DNA of 60,035 nt from Ophiocordyceps camponoti-saundersi (nom. inval.) (lineage: Eukaryota; Ascomycota; Sordariomycetes; Hypocreales; Ophiocordycipitaceae): positions 1 through 60,035 of the forward strand of contig PDHQ01000214.1 in NCBI GenBank assembly GCA_003339415.1, in the 5' to 3' direction. Below are positions 47,272 to 58,710 of this stretch, one piece after another. Below the pieces are notes generated by a model. That model was not told the DNA's origin and ran no database searches. It worked only from the letters and a program-made list of their open reading frames with translations. The position numbers and the translations under genes were made by a program. Position 1 is the first letter of the stretch, and each line of letters begins with the position of its first letter.

Positions 47272-47778
47272 TATTAGTTAAGTATCTTTCCTAAGCTAAA
47301 TAGGTAGCTAAAGTTATATTATAAACTTCTTATAATAAAAATACTAATAAATTAGACTTAGAATACGTATACTATATTAACTTAGATAATAAGGTTTAGG
47401 TAACTTATCTAAATTATATAGCGTATAGGAATATTATATTTATTATATAATATATTTTAGCTAATAAAGTTATAAAAAATTAAATAATAACTTTACTTAT
47501 AACTTATCTCTCTCTTAAAGAATATAGAAAAATAAGTATATTATATATACGTTCTAGCTATACTCCTTCCTACCCTCGATTCTTATTATATTAATAACGT
47601 ATATTATATTAATATTATACTAATCTTAGATCGGTATTATCTTAAGTTCGACTCCTTTTTATACGTACCTTTAACCTCCTACTTTATTTATATAGAGATA
47701 GTAATCTCTACGACGCGTATTACGCGTATTTAACGCGTGTTATATTCCTAAGTAGCTAGTAATATATATATTCTAATA
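47272..47778 (-). repeat. E5 5' LTR (right)
   Basis: 507 bp; TATTAGTTAAGTATC at the left and TTCTAATA at the right, then ATAAC. It keeps CGTGTT, one of few TG pairs. Confidence 0.9.
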
Positions 47779-47783
47779 ATAAC

Positions 47784-49080
47784 TTAAAGCTAACTCCGCT
47801 TTTTATATATATAAAGAACTCCCTAAGTTTATTAATATAATACTTATATAACTTAGGACTAAATATATTAAACTTAATTTATTTCTCTAAGCTTATAAAA
47901 TACCTAAGGTAATATTAAGGCGATACCCTTATAATAATAGTAATAAAATAATCCCTTATATTTTTATTAACTATATTTTTACTTATAAGGATAGGCCTTT
48001 CCTTAACGCTAACTAATATTTAATATAAGATTAGTAAGACCTTACTAAAGCGCTTAATAACTTATAATATATAGCGTAACTTATATATTAGTTTCTTTTA
48101 CTAAGAAGGCTTTGCTAGTTTAACTTTATATTATTATTTTATAAGGAAAAGGAGAATAGGGATATTAACTTTAGCGTAAACGCGTAATAGTTATTATATA
48201 GTAATATACTTATATTTTTTATTTTACTAACCGCTTACTTAGCTTTAAGTCTTAACTACTTTAACTATATATAAAAAACTAATTTAATTATATAAAATAT
48301 AAGAATATCTATAACTATTATAACTACGGCCGCGGCTATAGCTATATCTATATTTTTACTTATATTTATAATTTAAAATAAAAGTTACTAGCTTTTACTA
48401 TTTCTTACTAAATATAATATAATTATTAGCTAATATTATTAAATTTTTATTATTAAAATACTTATTAATAAGATTATCTTAAATAAGATTAGAAATCTCC
48501 TTATAAGGAGGTAGCTTAATAGTATTATAAGCGCTTATAGCGTTTTTAATAATAGCAGGAGCTTCCTTTATAGCGAGAGCGGGAGTAATATTAAGTATAA
48601 TAAATTTATTAGCTTCTAACTCTAACTTAGACTTAAGAAATATTAAAGCGGAAAAAGTTTTAATTATAAGCGGAGAAATAATAAAGATAAAAAGGCGGTT
48701 ATAAAGTAAAGGAGTCCCTTATAAAGCTACCTTATTCTTAGCTATATAGCGGATATAGCGTAACTTATCTATTACTTAGTTATAAAAGTTAATTAACTAT
48801 ATATAAAAGATACGCTATTCTTAGGTTTATATTATAATAGCTATAATAAGTTAGTTAATATTAGTTAAACTTTTAGTTATTTTAATAATAAAATTTTCGC
48901 TAAAAGTAGGAGGTAGTAAGCTTGAAAGTAGTATATAGCTAGCAGCCGCTTAAATAACTTAATTAGCGTAGAAGCTATTATAACGCGTAAAAGCGCAAGT
49001 CTCCTTAACGCGCTAAATAGTATTTTTCTATTACCTTTATTAGTATAAGATTTACCTTAAACTTACTATAACTTTAATTT
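47784..49080 (-). pseudogene. Decayed minus-strand frame of about 430 codons, unidentified
   Basis: Reading leftwards from about 49080 a single frame runs to the edge of E5 with only TAA/TAG interruptions. It starts with RVKETCAFTRYNSFYAN and passes a Leu/Ser/Pro-rich part and a charged helical part (LKSKLELEANKF, then IKEAPAIIKNAISAYNTIKL, about 48480-48640). A Tyr/Ser/Arg-rich segment follows (RYSYSRGRSYNSYRYSY, about 48300-48360), probably His/Ser/Arg-rich before RIP, and it ends in a hydrophobic part. It may continue beyond E5 at 36963. A basic Ser/Arg/His stretch after a helical part would fit a Gag-like protein, but no knuckle or enzyme motif supports this. Confidence 0.45.
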
Positions 49081-50110
49081 TAACTTACTAATTAAAAGTT
49101 ACGATTAAAGCTTAGCTTATAAGCTACCTTAATTATAGCGTAAATAGCTTTTATTATAGTAGGATTAGTAATTAGCTTATACTTAATATAATTATTTATA
49201 TACTTTATATAAGATATATTAAGCTAGTTTATTTTAACTATTAATAAGTTCGGGCGCGTACTAGGGCTAAATACTTATTACGCTATATTTAGTAAAGATT
49301 TTTAAAGCTTATAAGTATATTAATATAACTAGCGTAAGATATATTATAAGGGTAGTCTCTTTTAATAAGTATTTTACTTCTAGTATAAGTTAGCTATAAA
49401 TAATATATATACTTATAAGAATTACTTATATTATTAATTTTATTAAGATTACTAATTTAATAATAGCTTACTTACGCTAGTAAAAGTATTCCCCCCTCTT
49501 TTATATACTTTTAAGCCCTAAGTTACTAATTAATAAAAATAACTTCCTAATTAAAAAAGCTTCCCGAATAGGAAGGCTTTATAAAAAAGTATATACCTAA
49601 GTATATACTATATATATAAAAGATATATAGCTATATATTAAGGAGTTTAGAAATATATACTAAGGCCTTAGAGGGGTATATATTAGCTTATATAGGTAGT
49701 ATATACCGCTACTCTCCTTATCTTTCCTTATCTTATCCTTCTTTCCTTATTTTTCCTTATATTATATAATATTATTATAGCTAATAGCTACTTTCTTTAT
49801 ACGCGTTACGTATCTTACCCGGCCCTAAGCTAGCCGCGGTCTTACCGCGCTGCGGGGGGTTTTACCTCCTATAAGAGGGTTTTTCCTACCTAATATATCG
49901 TCGAGGTTTTAGCAGCTTTTATAGCTATTAGCGTAATAATATAATAATAATAATAATATTCTATAAGTAATATTATTATTAAAGTCCTCTCTTTATAAGA
50001 AACTTAATATAAGGGGGATTTATTTCCTTAATTTAAGGTAAGGTCCTCCTTTTTTTTTATAATATTTATAAAATAAACTAAAAAGGCTAATAAGGAAAAA
50101 TTAAGCTTAT
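49081..50110. other. Region between two divergent decayed frames
   Basis: About 1 kb between a minus-strand frame (ending rightwards at 49080) and a plus-strand frame (starting about 50120). It holds repeats of TATATACCTAAGTATATACT type (49600-49710), pyrimidine-rich DNA (49720-49760) and a GC patch (49818-49880). This arrangement is like a shared promoter region or an LTR, but no boundary could be fixed. Confidence 0.3.
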
Positions 50111-50119
50111 ATTTACGCG

Positions 50120-50944
50120 AAAAATAGCTAATATTATTATAGTAAAGGTAGTAGCCTTTAGCGCGCCGCTTTATAATCTTACCGCTATTAGCTTTAATCG
50201 CTTAATAATAAATCTTACCGCTATAGCTATTTTAGCCTTAAGAGGGGGGATTATTATATTTATTAAAGCGCGGCTAAGTGCTAGTTTAGTATATATTAAT
50301 TATTAGGGTATCCTAAGATAGCTTAGAAGTAAAAAGTAAAAATATCTAGCTTTTATTTTTAAAGTAAAATAATTTAATATTTATAGTAATAACGCGGATC
50401 CTAATAATAGCGATAATATACTTAGTTAGGGGAATATTACGCTTTATATAATATTAGCGAAAAGCTAAGGTAAAAATATAACGGAGATATATAACTTTAA
50501 TTTTATTAGCTTATTTAATATTATCTATTAAAGTAAGCTTAGCTTTAAAGTAAATAAAAAAGTTAAAAAAAAACTTAGAAGCGCCTTATATAAGGTATTT
50601 AAGCTTTATTATTACTATCTAATACTAGTATAAGTTAGTAAATATAATATTAAGGTAACTTAGGAAATTATTAAGGTTATATTTATATTTAATACCTTAT
50701 TTAAAAAAAAAGCTACTTTAGCTTAAATTATAAAAAGTAAATAATAATATAAAAATACTTATTAGTTATAAGTAGTATTAATAAAAGCTTAGTTTACTTA
50801 TAGCTTATAAGATATAAAGGAGCGCTATACTAAAAAGAGGTTTTTATTATTATTAAATAGTAAGCTAAAAAGTAGCGGCTTATAATAAAGTTACGATTAT
50901 TATTACTTAAGGAGCTATATAAATTAATACTATTAATATATAAA
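50120..50944 (+). pseudogene. Decayed plus-strand frame cut by E6, unidentified
   Basis: A plus frame of about 275 codons starting IIIVKVVAFSAPLYNLTAIS runs to the E6 insertion with TAA/TAG for Gln. It has an Ala/Leu/Ile-rich first part, a Ser/Asn-rich middle (about 50390-50440) and a Lys-rich end. After removal of E6 the sequence continues at 58711, where two frames stay open for some 40 codons, one of them Gln-rich and coiled-coil-like. Which of them continues this frame is not certain. Family not recognised. Confidence 0.35.
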
Positions 50945-50949
50945 GCTTT
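50945..50949 (+). repeat. Target-site duplication of E6, left
   Basis: GCTTT, repeated exactly at 58706-58710. Confidence 0.9.
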
Positions 50950-51458
50950 TATTAGTTAGGTATCCTTCCTAAGCTAAATAGGTAGCTAGAGTTATATTAT
51001 AAACTTCTCGTAGTAGATATACTAAAAGATTAGACCTAGAATATATATACTATATTAACCTAAATAATAGAGTTCGGGTAACTTATCTAGATTATATAGC
51101 GTATAGGAATATTACATCTACCGTATAATATACTCTAGCTAATAAAGTTATAAAAGATTAAATAATAACTTTACTTATAACTTATCTTTTTTTTAAAGAG
51201 TATAGAAAAGTAAGTATATTATATATACGTTCCGGCTATACTCCCTCCTACCCTCGATTCTTATCGTATTAATAATATATATTATATTAATATTATACTA
51301 GTCTCGGATCGGTATTATCTCGAGTTTAACTTCTTTTTATATATACCTTTAACCTCCTACTTTATTTATATAAAGATAGTAATCTTTATAATACGTATTA
51401 CGCGTATTTAATACGTATTATATTCCTAAATAGTTAGTAATATATATATATTCTAATA
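50950..51458 (-). repeat. E6 3' LTR (left)
   Basis: 509 bp; TATTAGTTAGGTATCC at the left and TTCTAATA at the right, then the polypyrimidine (minus-strand polypurine) word TTTTCTTTT. Confidence 0.9.
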
Positions 51459-51517
51459 TTAGTAACTTTTCTTTTCTAATTAGGAATATTTATTTTATTA
51501 TATAGGTAGTTAAGGTA

Positions 51518-52137
51518 TTTTAGCAGCAGTGAAGGACACACCTTAAAGAAAGATAACGCTAAACTAGGATAGCAAGTTATTAGGGGGTTATATAGGTTAC
51601 GATTAAATAGTCCTTTAAGTCCTTTTAGTTCTTAGATACTTTAACGCTTTAGAACTATTAAGAGTAGCAATAATAGGATAAGGGGCTATCGCTAGGTATA
51701 TAGCACGCTTTAGTTTCCTTATAAAGAGGAAGGAATTAAGTAAGAATTAGCCCTTAAGCTTATCTTTATAGCTTTTATAAAAGTCGTATATCGTAAATTA
51801 AGTTATAGAGAGGACTTATAGTAAAAACTCTACTAAACGGAATTATAACTTTATTTTAAACCTTATACTTTTATACCCTAAATTACTAATTTAAATACCT
51901 ATTTTAAAGTCTTTAACTATTAATTAAATAGTCCCCGAGTTCTTCTCCCTTACTACTCTTATCTTTATATAGGAAATCGACTTCCTATTATTTTCCCTAT
52001 AAAGAATTATATCTAGCGCCTCCCCCTATAGCTAGAGATCCCCCCTTATGTTAGTTAAAAACTCTAGTCACCTAAGAAGTTACGCCCCTTAGGTATCTGC
52101 TGCGCTCGCTTAGGGTGTCCTTCTTCCTCTACTAAAG
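51518..52137. mobile_element. 620-bp TIR element (MITE-like), lightly RIP-mutated
   Basis: Inserted in E6, whose word TTAAGGTATAATTAGG is split here. The left end TTTTAGCAGCAGTGAAGGAC and the complement of the right end, CTTTAGTAGAGGAAGAAGGA, form imperfect TIRs of about 25 bp sharing GAAGGACAC. TA lies on both sides (51516-51517 and 52138-52139), the duplication of Tc1/mariner elements; a longer RIP-altered duplication (AAGGTA and AAAGTA) is an alternative. There is no long frame. CA and TG are kept (GCAGCAGTG, GGACACACC, TCTGCTGCG, GGGTGTCC), unlike the host element, so it is younger than the main RIP phase or too short or too rare to be a target. Confidence 0.75.
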
Positions 52138-53093
52138 TATAATTAGGTTTTTTTAATAGCTATTATAGATTAAATTATTTTTCTATTTCTAAAGACTTAT
52201 ATAGTTTAGGGTTTTATAAATACCCTTTACCTTATTAATCTATTAATAAGTTTAGGTTAATATCGGGTAAATATCCGATTATTTTCTTACCGATTTTAAT
52301 ATTACTTTCTAGGGTAACGCGTATTAAATTATCTTTCGCGTTATCTTTTCGCGTTATCGAAAATAAATAAGGGCTATAAGGTAATAGTCGCGATATCGTA
52401 TATCGTCGCTAAGAAAATATAATATAACGCTATAATAGAATATTTAAATTTATTAGCCGGTCCTATAATTTTAATCGCTTCTAGATAGCTATAAGACTAA
52501 TAGTTAAAGTTAACTTAGTCTTATTATCTCTAGCCTTATCTTCGCTATTTAATTATTATTACTATACCCCCGGGGCGGTTTAATACCTTTATAATATATA
52601 TTATTCTTTTTTATATTATAGCCCCGGGGGCATAGTAAGGGTATTATACTCCCCTAGCAGCTTTTCTCTTCTAACTTATAGATTAGATAAGTAAATAGAA
52701 CGTATAAAATAAAAAGAGATATACTTAGTAAGGAGGGGTCTAAGTAATTTTCGAAAAATAAAAAAAATAAATATCGAAAAAACTAATATAAGGGGGAAAG
52801 AAAGGAAAATTAAAAGGGGGATAAGGGGCCTTTTATAGTTAAAAGGTATATACTAATTTAAATACTAACTTAGATAATAGTAATATATACTAACTTATTA
52901 TATATTAATTTACCTTAATAGTAAAAATATATATTATTACTTTAAATATTAGTTTACCTTAATAATATAAATAATATAAGGTAAAAGTATATATTTATCG
53001 TAGAGGGGTAAATTAGTAAGTTAGTAACCTTACTTATAAATTACCTTACGCCTTAGCTTTATATTCTTTTTTTTCTTTTCTCCTCCGCGTTAA

Positions 53094-53130
53094 TTATTAT
53101 TATTATTATCGTTATTATTATTATATATTA
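53094..53130 (-). repeat. (ATT)n microsatellite in E6
   Basis: Triplet run with one CGT interruption at the family's constant site. Confidence 0.85.
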
Positions 53131-54607
53131 AAAGTAAATTTAAGTTAATTTCGAGCTAAGTATAATAAAGATTTATACTAATTTTAAAATAAGATTATAT
53201 TTATACTTAAATAATACCCTTATACTCTTACTATATTACGTAGTTATTATATTATTATCTTAAGCCCTAAGTTAGAAGCTAATATTAATAATAATAATAC
53301 GCTATATAAGATAATATATTAATATATAGAAAGTATATTAATCTTAACTTAACCTTAAGTTAGCTATAAATTAAAATTATATTAAATATTAATATATTTC
53401 TAAACTTAGCTTTTTTTTAATATATATATTTATTATTTACTCCCTTAATAGCCCGCGCTCTAAGTATTATATTAGCTATTTTATTCCGCCTACGCGCTAG
53501 GACGCTATTACTTATAAACGCGGTAACTTTAATTACGCCTTATCGCGCGTAACTAAAAAACTATAATCTTTTCGTATCCGCGCTACTATTTACGCTATTA
53601 TCTTAAGCATAGCGTAATTAAATTAAACGCGGCGACGTAAAAAAGGTACCTCTTTACTAAAATTATATTAATTATATAAGTAAATAAAAGCTAGCTATTA
53701 ATACTTATTAAGAATAAATATCTTAGCTAATAATAGCTTATTATACTTACGCGAAAATAAATATTTATTATAATAATATATATATAGCTTATTTTCTAAG
53801 TTTAGATATTATATAAGCTAATATTAACTTAATAAATAATTTTTATAATAGCGGCCTTAGCTTAAGTTTTAGCTATTTTTATAAGCGATAATATACCCTT
53901 ATATAAAAATTAACGCGCTAAGGTAAATCTAATAATAATATAATCTTTATTTAAGTTTAAGTTAATATTTAATTAATATTATTAGTATATTAATATCGCT
54001 CGCTTTATATTTTAAGCTTAGCGGGAGGCGCGTCCTCCTCGGCGTCCGCGCTAGGAGTAATACTAAGGGACTCCGGTCCTAAGGTTTCTTTTTTATTTTT
54101 ATTATTTTTATTTTTTTTCTTTTTATTATTTTTATCTCTTATATTTTACTAAATTAACTTAATTATAAGAAACTTCTAATACTAAACTTATAAAAGTTTA
54201 GTAAATAATAGTTATAAAGTAATTATTAAAACTAATCTAAGGTTAATAAGATTTCGGGTTAAAATTAAAATAAGTTTCTAAAAATCTTAGACTAAAAGTA
54301 AAAAGAAGAAAAAATAGATAATATTAACTTATAGTAAGTTATCGCTAAGTATTAAGATATCTAAATTATTAAGTTATTAATTAGATACTAATTAAAATAT
54401 ATTTATATATTATCGAAATAATAATTATAATTTCCTAGGAGTTAGTATTTTAATAAATATTTACTATTTAAATTACTTTTCTATTTCCGATCTAAACTAA
54501 GGTTAAATAATAACGAAGCTAGTATTTTAGCTTATATTAGTTAACCGAATTTTAAATAATAAAAAATAGTTAAGTTTATAATATAACTTAGCTTTATTAC
54601 TAATTAA

Positions 54608-54763
54608 TATTAGTTAAGTATCCTTCCTAAGCTAAATAGGTAGCTAAAGTTATATTATAAATTTCTTATAATAAAGATACTAATAAATTAAACTTAGAAT
54701 ATATATATTATATTAACTTAAATAATAAAGTTTAGGTAACTTATTTAGATTATATAATATATA
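54608..54763 (-). repeat. E6 5' LTR, left part
   Basis: First 156 bp of the LTR (TATTAGTTAAGTATCC start), cut by E7. It continues at 58355-58705, for a total of 507 bp. Confidence 0.9.
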
Positions 54764-55271
54764 TATTAGTTAGGAATCCTTTCTAAGCTAAATAGGTAGC
54801 TAGAGTTATATTATAAACTTTTTATAGTAAAGATACTAATAAATTAAACTTAGAATATATATATTATATTAACTTAGATAATAAGGTTTAAGTAACTTAT
54901 CTAAATTATATAGCGTATAGGAATATTATATCTATTATATAATATACTCCGGCTAATAGAGTTATAAAAGATTAAATAATAACTTTACTTATAACTTATC
55001 TCTCTCTTAAAAAGTATAGAAAAGTAAGTATATTATATATACGTTCCCCCTCTTACTAATTACCTCCCTATCCTCCTCCTATATTAACTTTATATATTAT
55101 ATTAATATTATATTAATCTTAGATCGGTATTATCTTAAGTTTAACTCCTCTTTATACGTATCCCTAACCTCTTATTTTATTTATATAGAGATAGTTATCT
55201 CTATAACGTATACTACGTATATTTAACGCGTATTATATTCCTAAATAGCTAGCGATATATATATTCTAATA
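54764..55271 (-). repeat. E7 3' LTR (left)
   Basis: 508 bp; TATTAGTTAGGAATCC start, TATTCTAATA end. Confidence 0.9.
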
Positions 55272-56127
55272 TTAGTAGCTTTTTTATTTATAGTTAGGAA
55301 TATATATTTATTAAGTAGGTAATCTAAGTATAATTAGGTTCTTTTAGTAGCTTTCGTAAATCGAATTATTTTTTTATTTTTAAGGACTTATATAGTTTAG
55401 GACTAATAGATACTTTTATTTTACTAATTTATAAATAAACTTAGGTTAATATCGTGCTAATATTTAATATATTCTTTAATAATTCTAATATAATTTCTTA
55501 AAATAGTATATATTAAGCTATATATCGCGTCTCCCCGTTATTTATACTTTATAAATAATAGATAAGGTCTAAGTAGTAAACCTAATATTATATATTATTA
55601 CTAATATAAAGCTTAACGCTATATATTATTAGCTATCGCTATAAGCTAGTCCCGGGGCTTAGTTACTTTTAAATTACGGGATTAGTAAGTAACTCCCCTA
55701 AATATAATATAAGCTAGCTATAAGAATATTATTAAGGTATTTTATTTTAAAAACCCTTAGTAAATACTAGCCGCGTAAGGGGGAATCTCTTTTATTAACT
55801 AATAAACCCTTATAGCTAGCGAGGGTTATCTCCTTCTTATAGCACTAAGCGTTCCTATATTATAATATTCGTAATTCCGCTAGGTTATTATAGTCTTTAT
55901 ATTATAATACCCCCGGGGCAGCGTAATTCTTAACCCTAAGAGTATTATAATCCCCTAATAATATTCTTTTTCTAGTTTAAGAATTAAAGAAACGAAGAAT
56001 AAATATAATATAATATATTAAATAAAGAACGCGATATTTAATAAACTTTCGCCGGGTTATTTACGAAAAATAAATAAAAAAAACTAAGGTAATTATAAAA
56101 AGGGAAAAGAAAAAAAAATTTTAAAAA

Positions 56128-56141
56128 GGGGGGGGGGGGGG
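56128..56141 (+). repeat. Poly-G run in E7
   Basis: G14, the longest of the three runs at this site (C10 in E4, G12 in E5). Confidence 0.85.
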
Positions 56142-56324
56142 ATATTTATACCTAGAAGGTATATACTTTTTATATTTATAAAAAAAGTTAATATATACTA
56201 ATATATTACTTATAAAAGGGGTAAGTATATACTTTATTTAGCGGGGTAAATTAATAACTTAATATTTTACTTATAAATTACCCCGCGCCTAAGCTTCTTA
56301 TTCTTTTCCTCTTTCTTTTACCTT

Positions 56325-56360
56325 TATTATTATTATTATTATCGTTATTATTATTATATA
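56325..56360 (-). repeat. (ATT)n microsatellite in E7
   Basis: Triplet run with one CGT interruption. Confidence 0.85.
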
Positions 56361-57841
56361 TAGGAAAGTAAGTTCGAGTTAATCCTAAGTTAGTATTATA
56401 GTAAGCTTTTACTAACCTTAACTTAAGATTTATTATATATTAAGACCGCCCCCTTATATGCTTACCGCTCCGCGTAATTATTAAATTATTATTTTAAGTC
56501 CTAAGTTTAAAAATAATATTAATAATAATAATATTCTTAAGGCTTTAATTCGCTAATAGCGTAAAAGTATATTAATTCTAGCTTTAATTTATATTAGTTT
56601 TTAGTTAAAATTAACTTAGTTTCTAATATATTTTAAACTTAGCTTTAAATATATATTACGCGCGTTTTACCCCTATCTTTTTTACGCGCCCCTTATAAGT
56701 TCCTTTTACGGTATCTATAATTACTTTTCGCCTACGCTCGTAAATATTATCGCTTACGCTAGTAGCGATACTTATTACGCCTTATTAAATATAACCCGCT
56801 AAGTATAATCTTTTTATATTCCCGCCGCCGCTTATATTATTATCTTAGGCGCGGCGCGATATTATTTAGCGCGGCGATATTAAAAAAGTGCCCCTATATT
56901 AAAATTATATTAGCTATATAAGTAAATAAAAGCTAGCTATTAACGCTTATTAGGAATAAGTATTTTAGCTAGTAACCGCTTATTACTAATATATTAAAAA
57001 AAGTATTTAATATAATAATATATATATAGCTTATTAAAACTTAATTTTATATAAACTAATACTAACTTAATAAATTATCCTAGCTATTATTACCTTTATA
57101 TAAGCTTTTACTATATTTATAGGCGATAATATACCTTTATATAAGGATTAGTATACTAAAGTAAGTTTAATAATAATCTAATCTTTATACGTATTTAAGT
57201 TAATATCTAATAAATATTATTAATATAGTAATATTACTTAGCTAGCCTTACGCGATTATTACGCGTTACGCTTTTCTAGATATCTACGTTAGGAGTAAGA
57301 GTAAGGGACTCTAATTTTAAAAATTTTACTTTTTTTTTTCTTATTATTTTTATCTTTTATTATTTTTATTTTTTATATATTATTAAATTAACTTAATTAT
57401 AAAAAACTTCTAATACTAAACTTATAAAAACTTAATAAATAATAGTTATAAAGTAACTATTAAAACTAATCTAAGGTTAATAGGATTTCGGGTTAAAATC
57501 GAAATAAGTTCTTAAAAATCCTAAACCGAAAGTAAAAAGAAGAAAAAATAAATAATATTAACTTATAATAAGTTATCGCTAAGTATTAAGATATTCGAAT
57601 TATTAAGTTACTAACTAGATATTAGTTAAAATATATCTATATATTATCGAAATAATAATTATAGTTTCTTAGAAGTTAGTATTTTAATAAATATTTACTA
57701 TTTAAATTATTTTTCTATTTCCGATCTAAACTAAGGTTAAATAATAACGAAGCTAGTATTTTAGCTTATATTAGTTAACTAAATTTTAAATAATAAAAAG
57801 TAATTAAGTTTATAATATAACCTAGCTTTATTACTAATTAA

Positions 57842-58349
57842 TATTAATTAAGTATCTTTCCTAAGCTAAATAGGTAGCTAGAGTTATATTATAGATTTCT
57901 TATAGTAAAGATACTAATAAATTAAACTTAGAATATATATACTATATTAACTTAAATAATAAAATTTAGGTAACTTATCTAAATTATATAGTATATAGGA
58001 ATATTACGTTTACTATACGATATACTCTAGCTAATAAAGTTATAAAAGATTAAATAATAACTTTACTTATAACTTATCTTTCTCTTAAAAAATATAGAAA
58101 AGTAAGTATATTATATATATATTCCCCCTTTTACTAACTACCTCCCTATCCTCCTCCTATATTAACTTCGTATATTATATTAATATTATATTAGTCTCGG
58201 ATTAGTATTATCTCGAGTTTAACTTCTTTTTATACGTATCCCTAACCTCCTATTTTATTTATATAGAGATAGTTATCTCTATAATACGTGCCACGCGTGT
58301 TTAATACGTATTATATTCCTAAGTAGCTAGCGATATATATATTCTAATA
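57842..58349 (-). repeat. E7 5' LTR (right)
   Basis: 508 bp; TATTAATTAAGTATC start, TATTCTAATA end. Contains CACGCGTGTTTAATACG with rare CA/TG. Confidence 0.9.
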
Positions 58350-58354
58350 ATATA

Positions 58355-58705
58355 AGAATATTATATTTACCGTATAATATACTCTAGCTAATAAAGTTAT
58401 AAAAAATTAAATAATAACTTTACTTATAACTTATCTCTCTTTTAAAAAGTATAGAAAAATTAGTATATTATATATATATTCTAGCTATACTCCCTCCTGC
58501 CCTTAATTCTTATTATATTAATAACGTATATTATATTAATATTATACTAGTCTCGGATTAGTATTATCTTAAGTTCGACTTCTTTTTATATATACCTCTA
58601 ACCTCCTACTTTATTTATATAAAGATAGTAATCTCTGCGACGTATATTATACGTATTTAACGCGTATTATATTCCTAAGCAGCTAGTAATATATATATTC
58701 TAATA
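58355..58705 (-). repeat. E6 5' LTR, right part
   Basis: 351 bp resuming exactly where 54763 stopped, ending TATTCTAATA, then GCTTT. Confidence 0.9.
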
Positions 58706-58710
58706 GCTTT

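Larger units (their letters stand above)
36964..47778 (-). mobile_element. E5: mosaic LTR element split by a LINE
   Basis: Minus-strand copy with 507-bp LTRs at 36964-37470 and 47272-47778 and a perfect ATAAC duplication. The internal region is 37471-37968 plus 45316-47271, interrupted by the LINE insertion. Around the LINE it follows internal form A; from about 45400 rightwards it follows form B (G12 run, B-type flank of the microsatellite). It also has the deletion of about 180 bp in the gag-like part that E6 shares (junction near 37892). E5 is thus a recombinant with an inherited deletion. Confidence 0.9.
54764..58349 (-). mobile_element. E7: complete LTR element, subfamily B, inside the E6 LTR
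   Basis: Two 508-bp LTRs (54764-55271 and 57842-58349) with a perfect ATATA duplication (54759-54763 and 58350-58354). The internal region is form B like E4, including the G14 run (56128-56141) and the microsatellite (56325-56360). It shares with E4 the B-specific LTR words. No pol motif is seen. It is younger than E6. Confidence 0.9.
50950..58705 (-). mobile_element. E6: LTR element holding a TIR element and E7
   Basis: Minus-strand copy. The 3' LTR is 50950-51458; the 5' LTR is split into 54608-54763 and 58355-58705 by E7. A perfect GCTTT duplication encloses it all. The internal region is of form A with the same deletion of about 180 bp as E5 (junction near 52506) and is also interrupted by the 620-bp element. 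It carries LTRs with a B-type half, like E3. Confidence 0.9.

Noticed and set aside
49818..49880. Second tRNA or rRNA fragment in the GC-rich patch
   Set aside because: No acceptor stem, B box or known rRNA word could be found in it.
51518..52137. Non-autonomous copy of the hAT at 13255
   Set aside because: The TIRs differ (TTTTAGCAGC against TAGGGTTTAA) and no 8-bp duplication is present.
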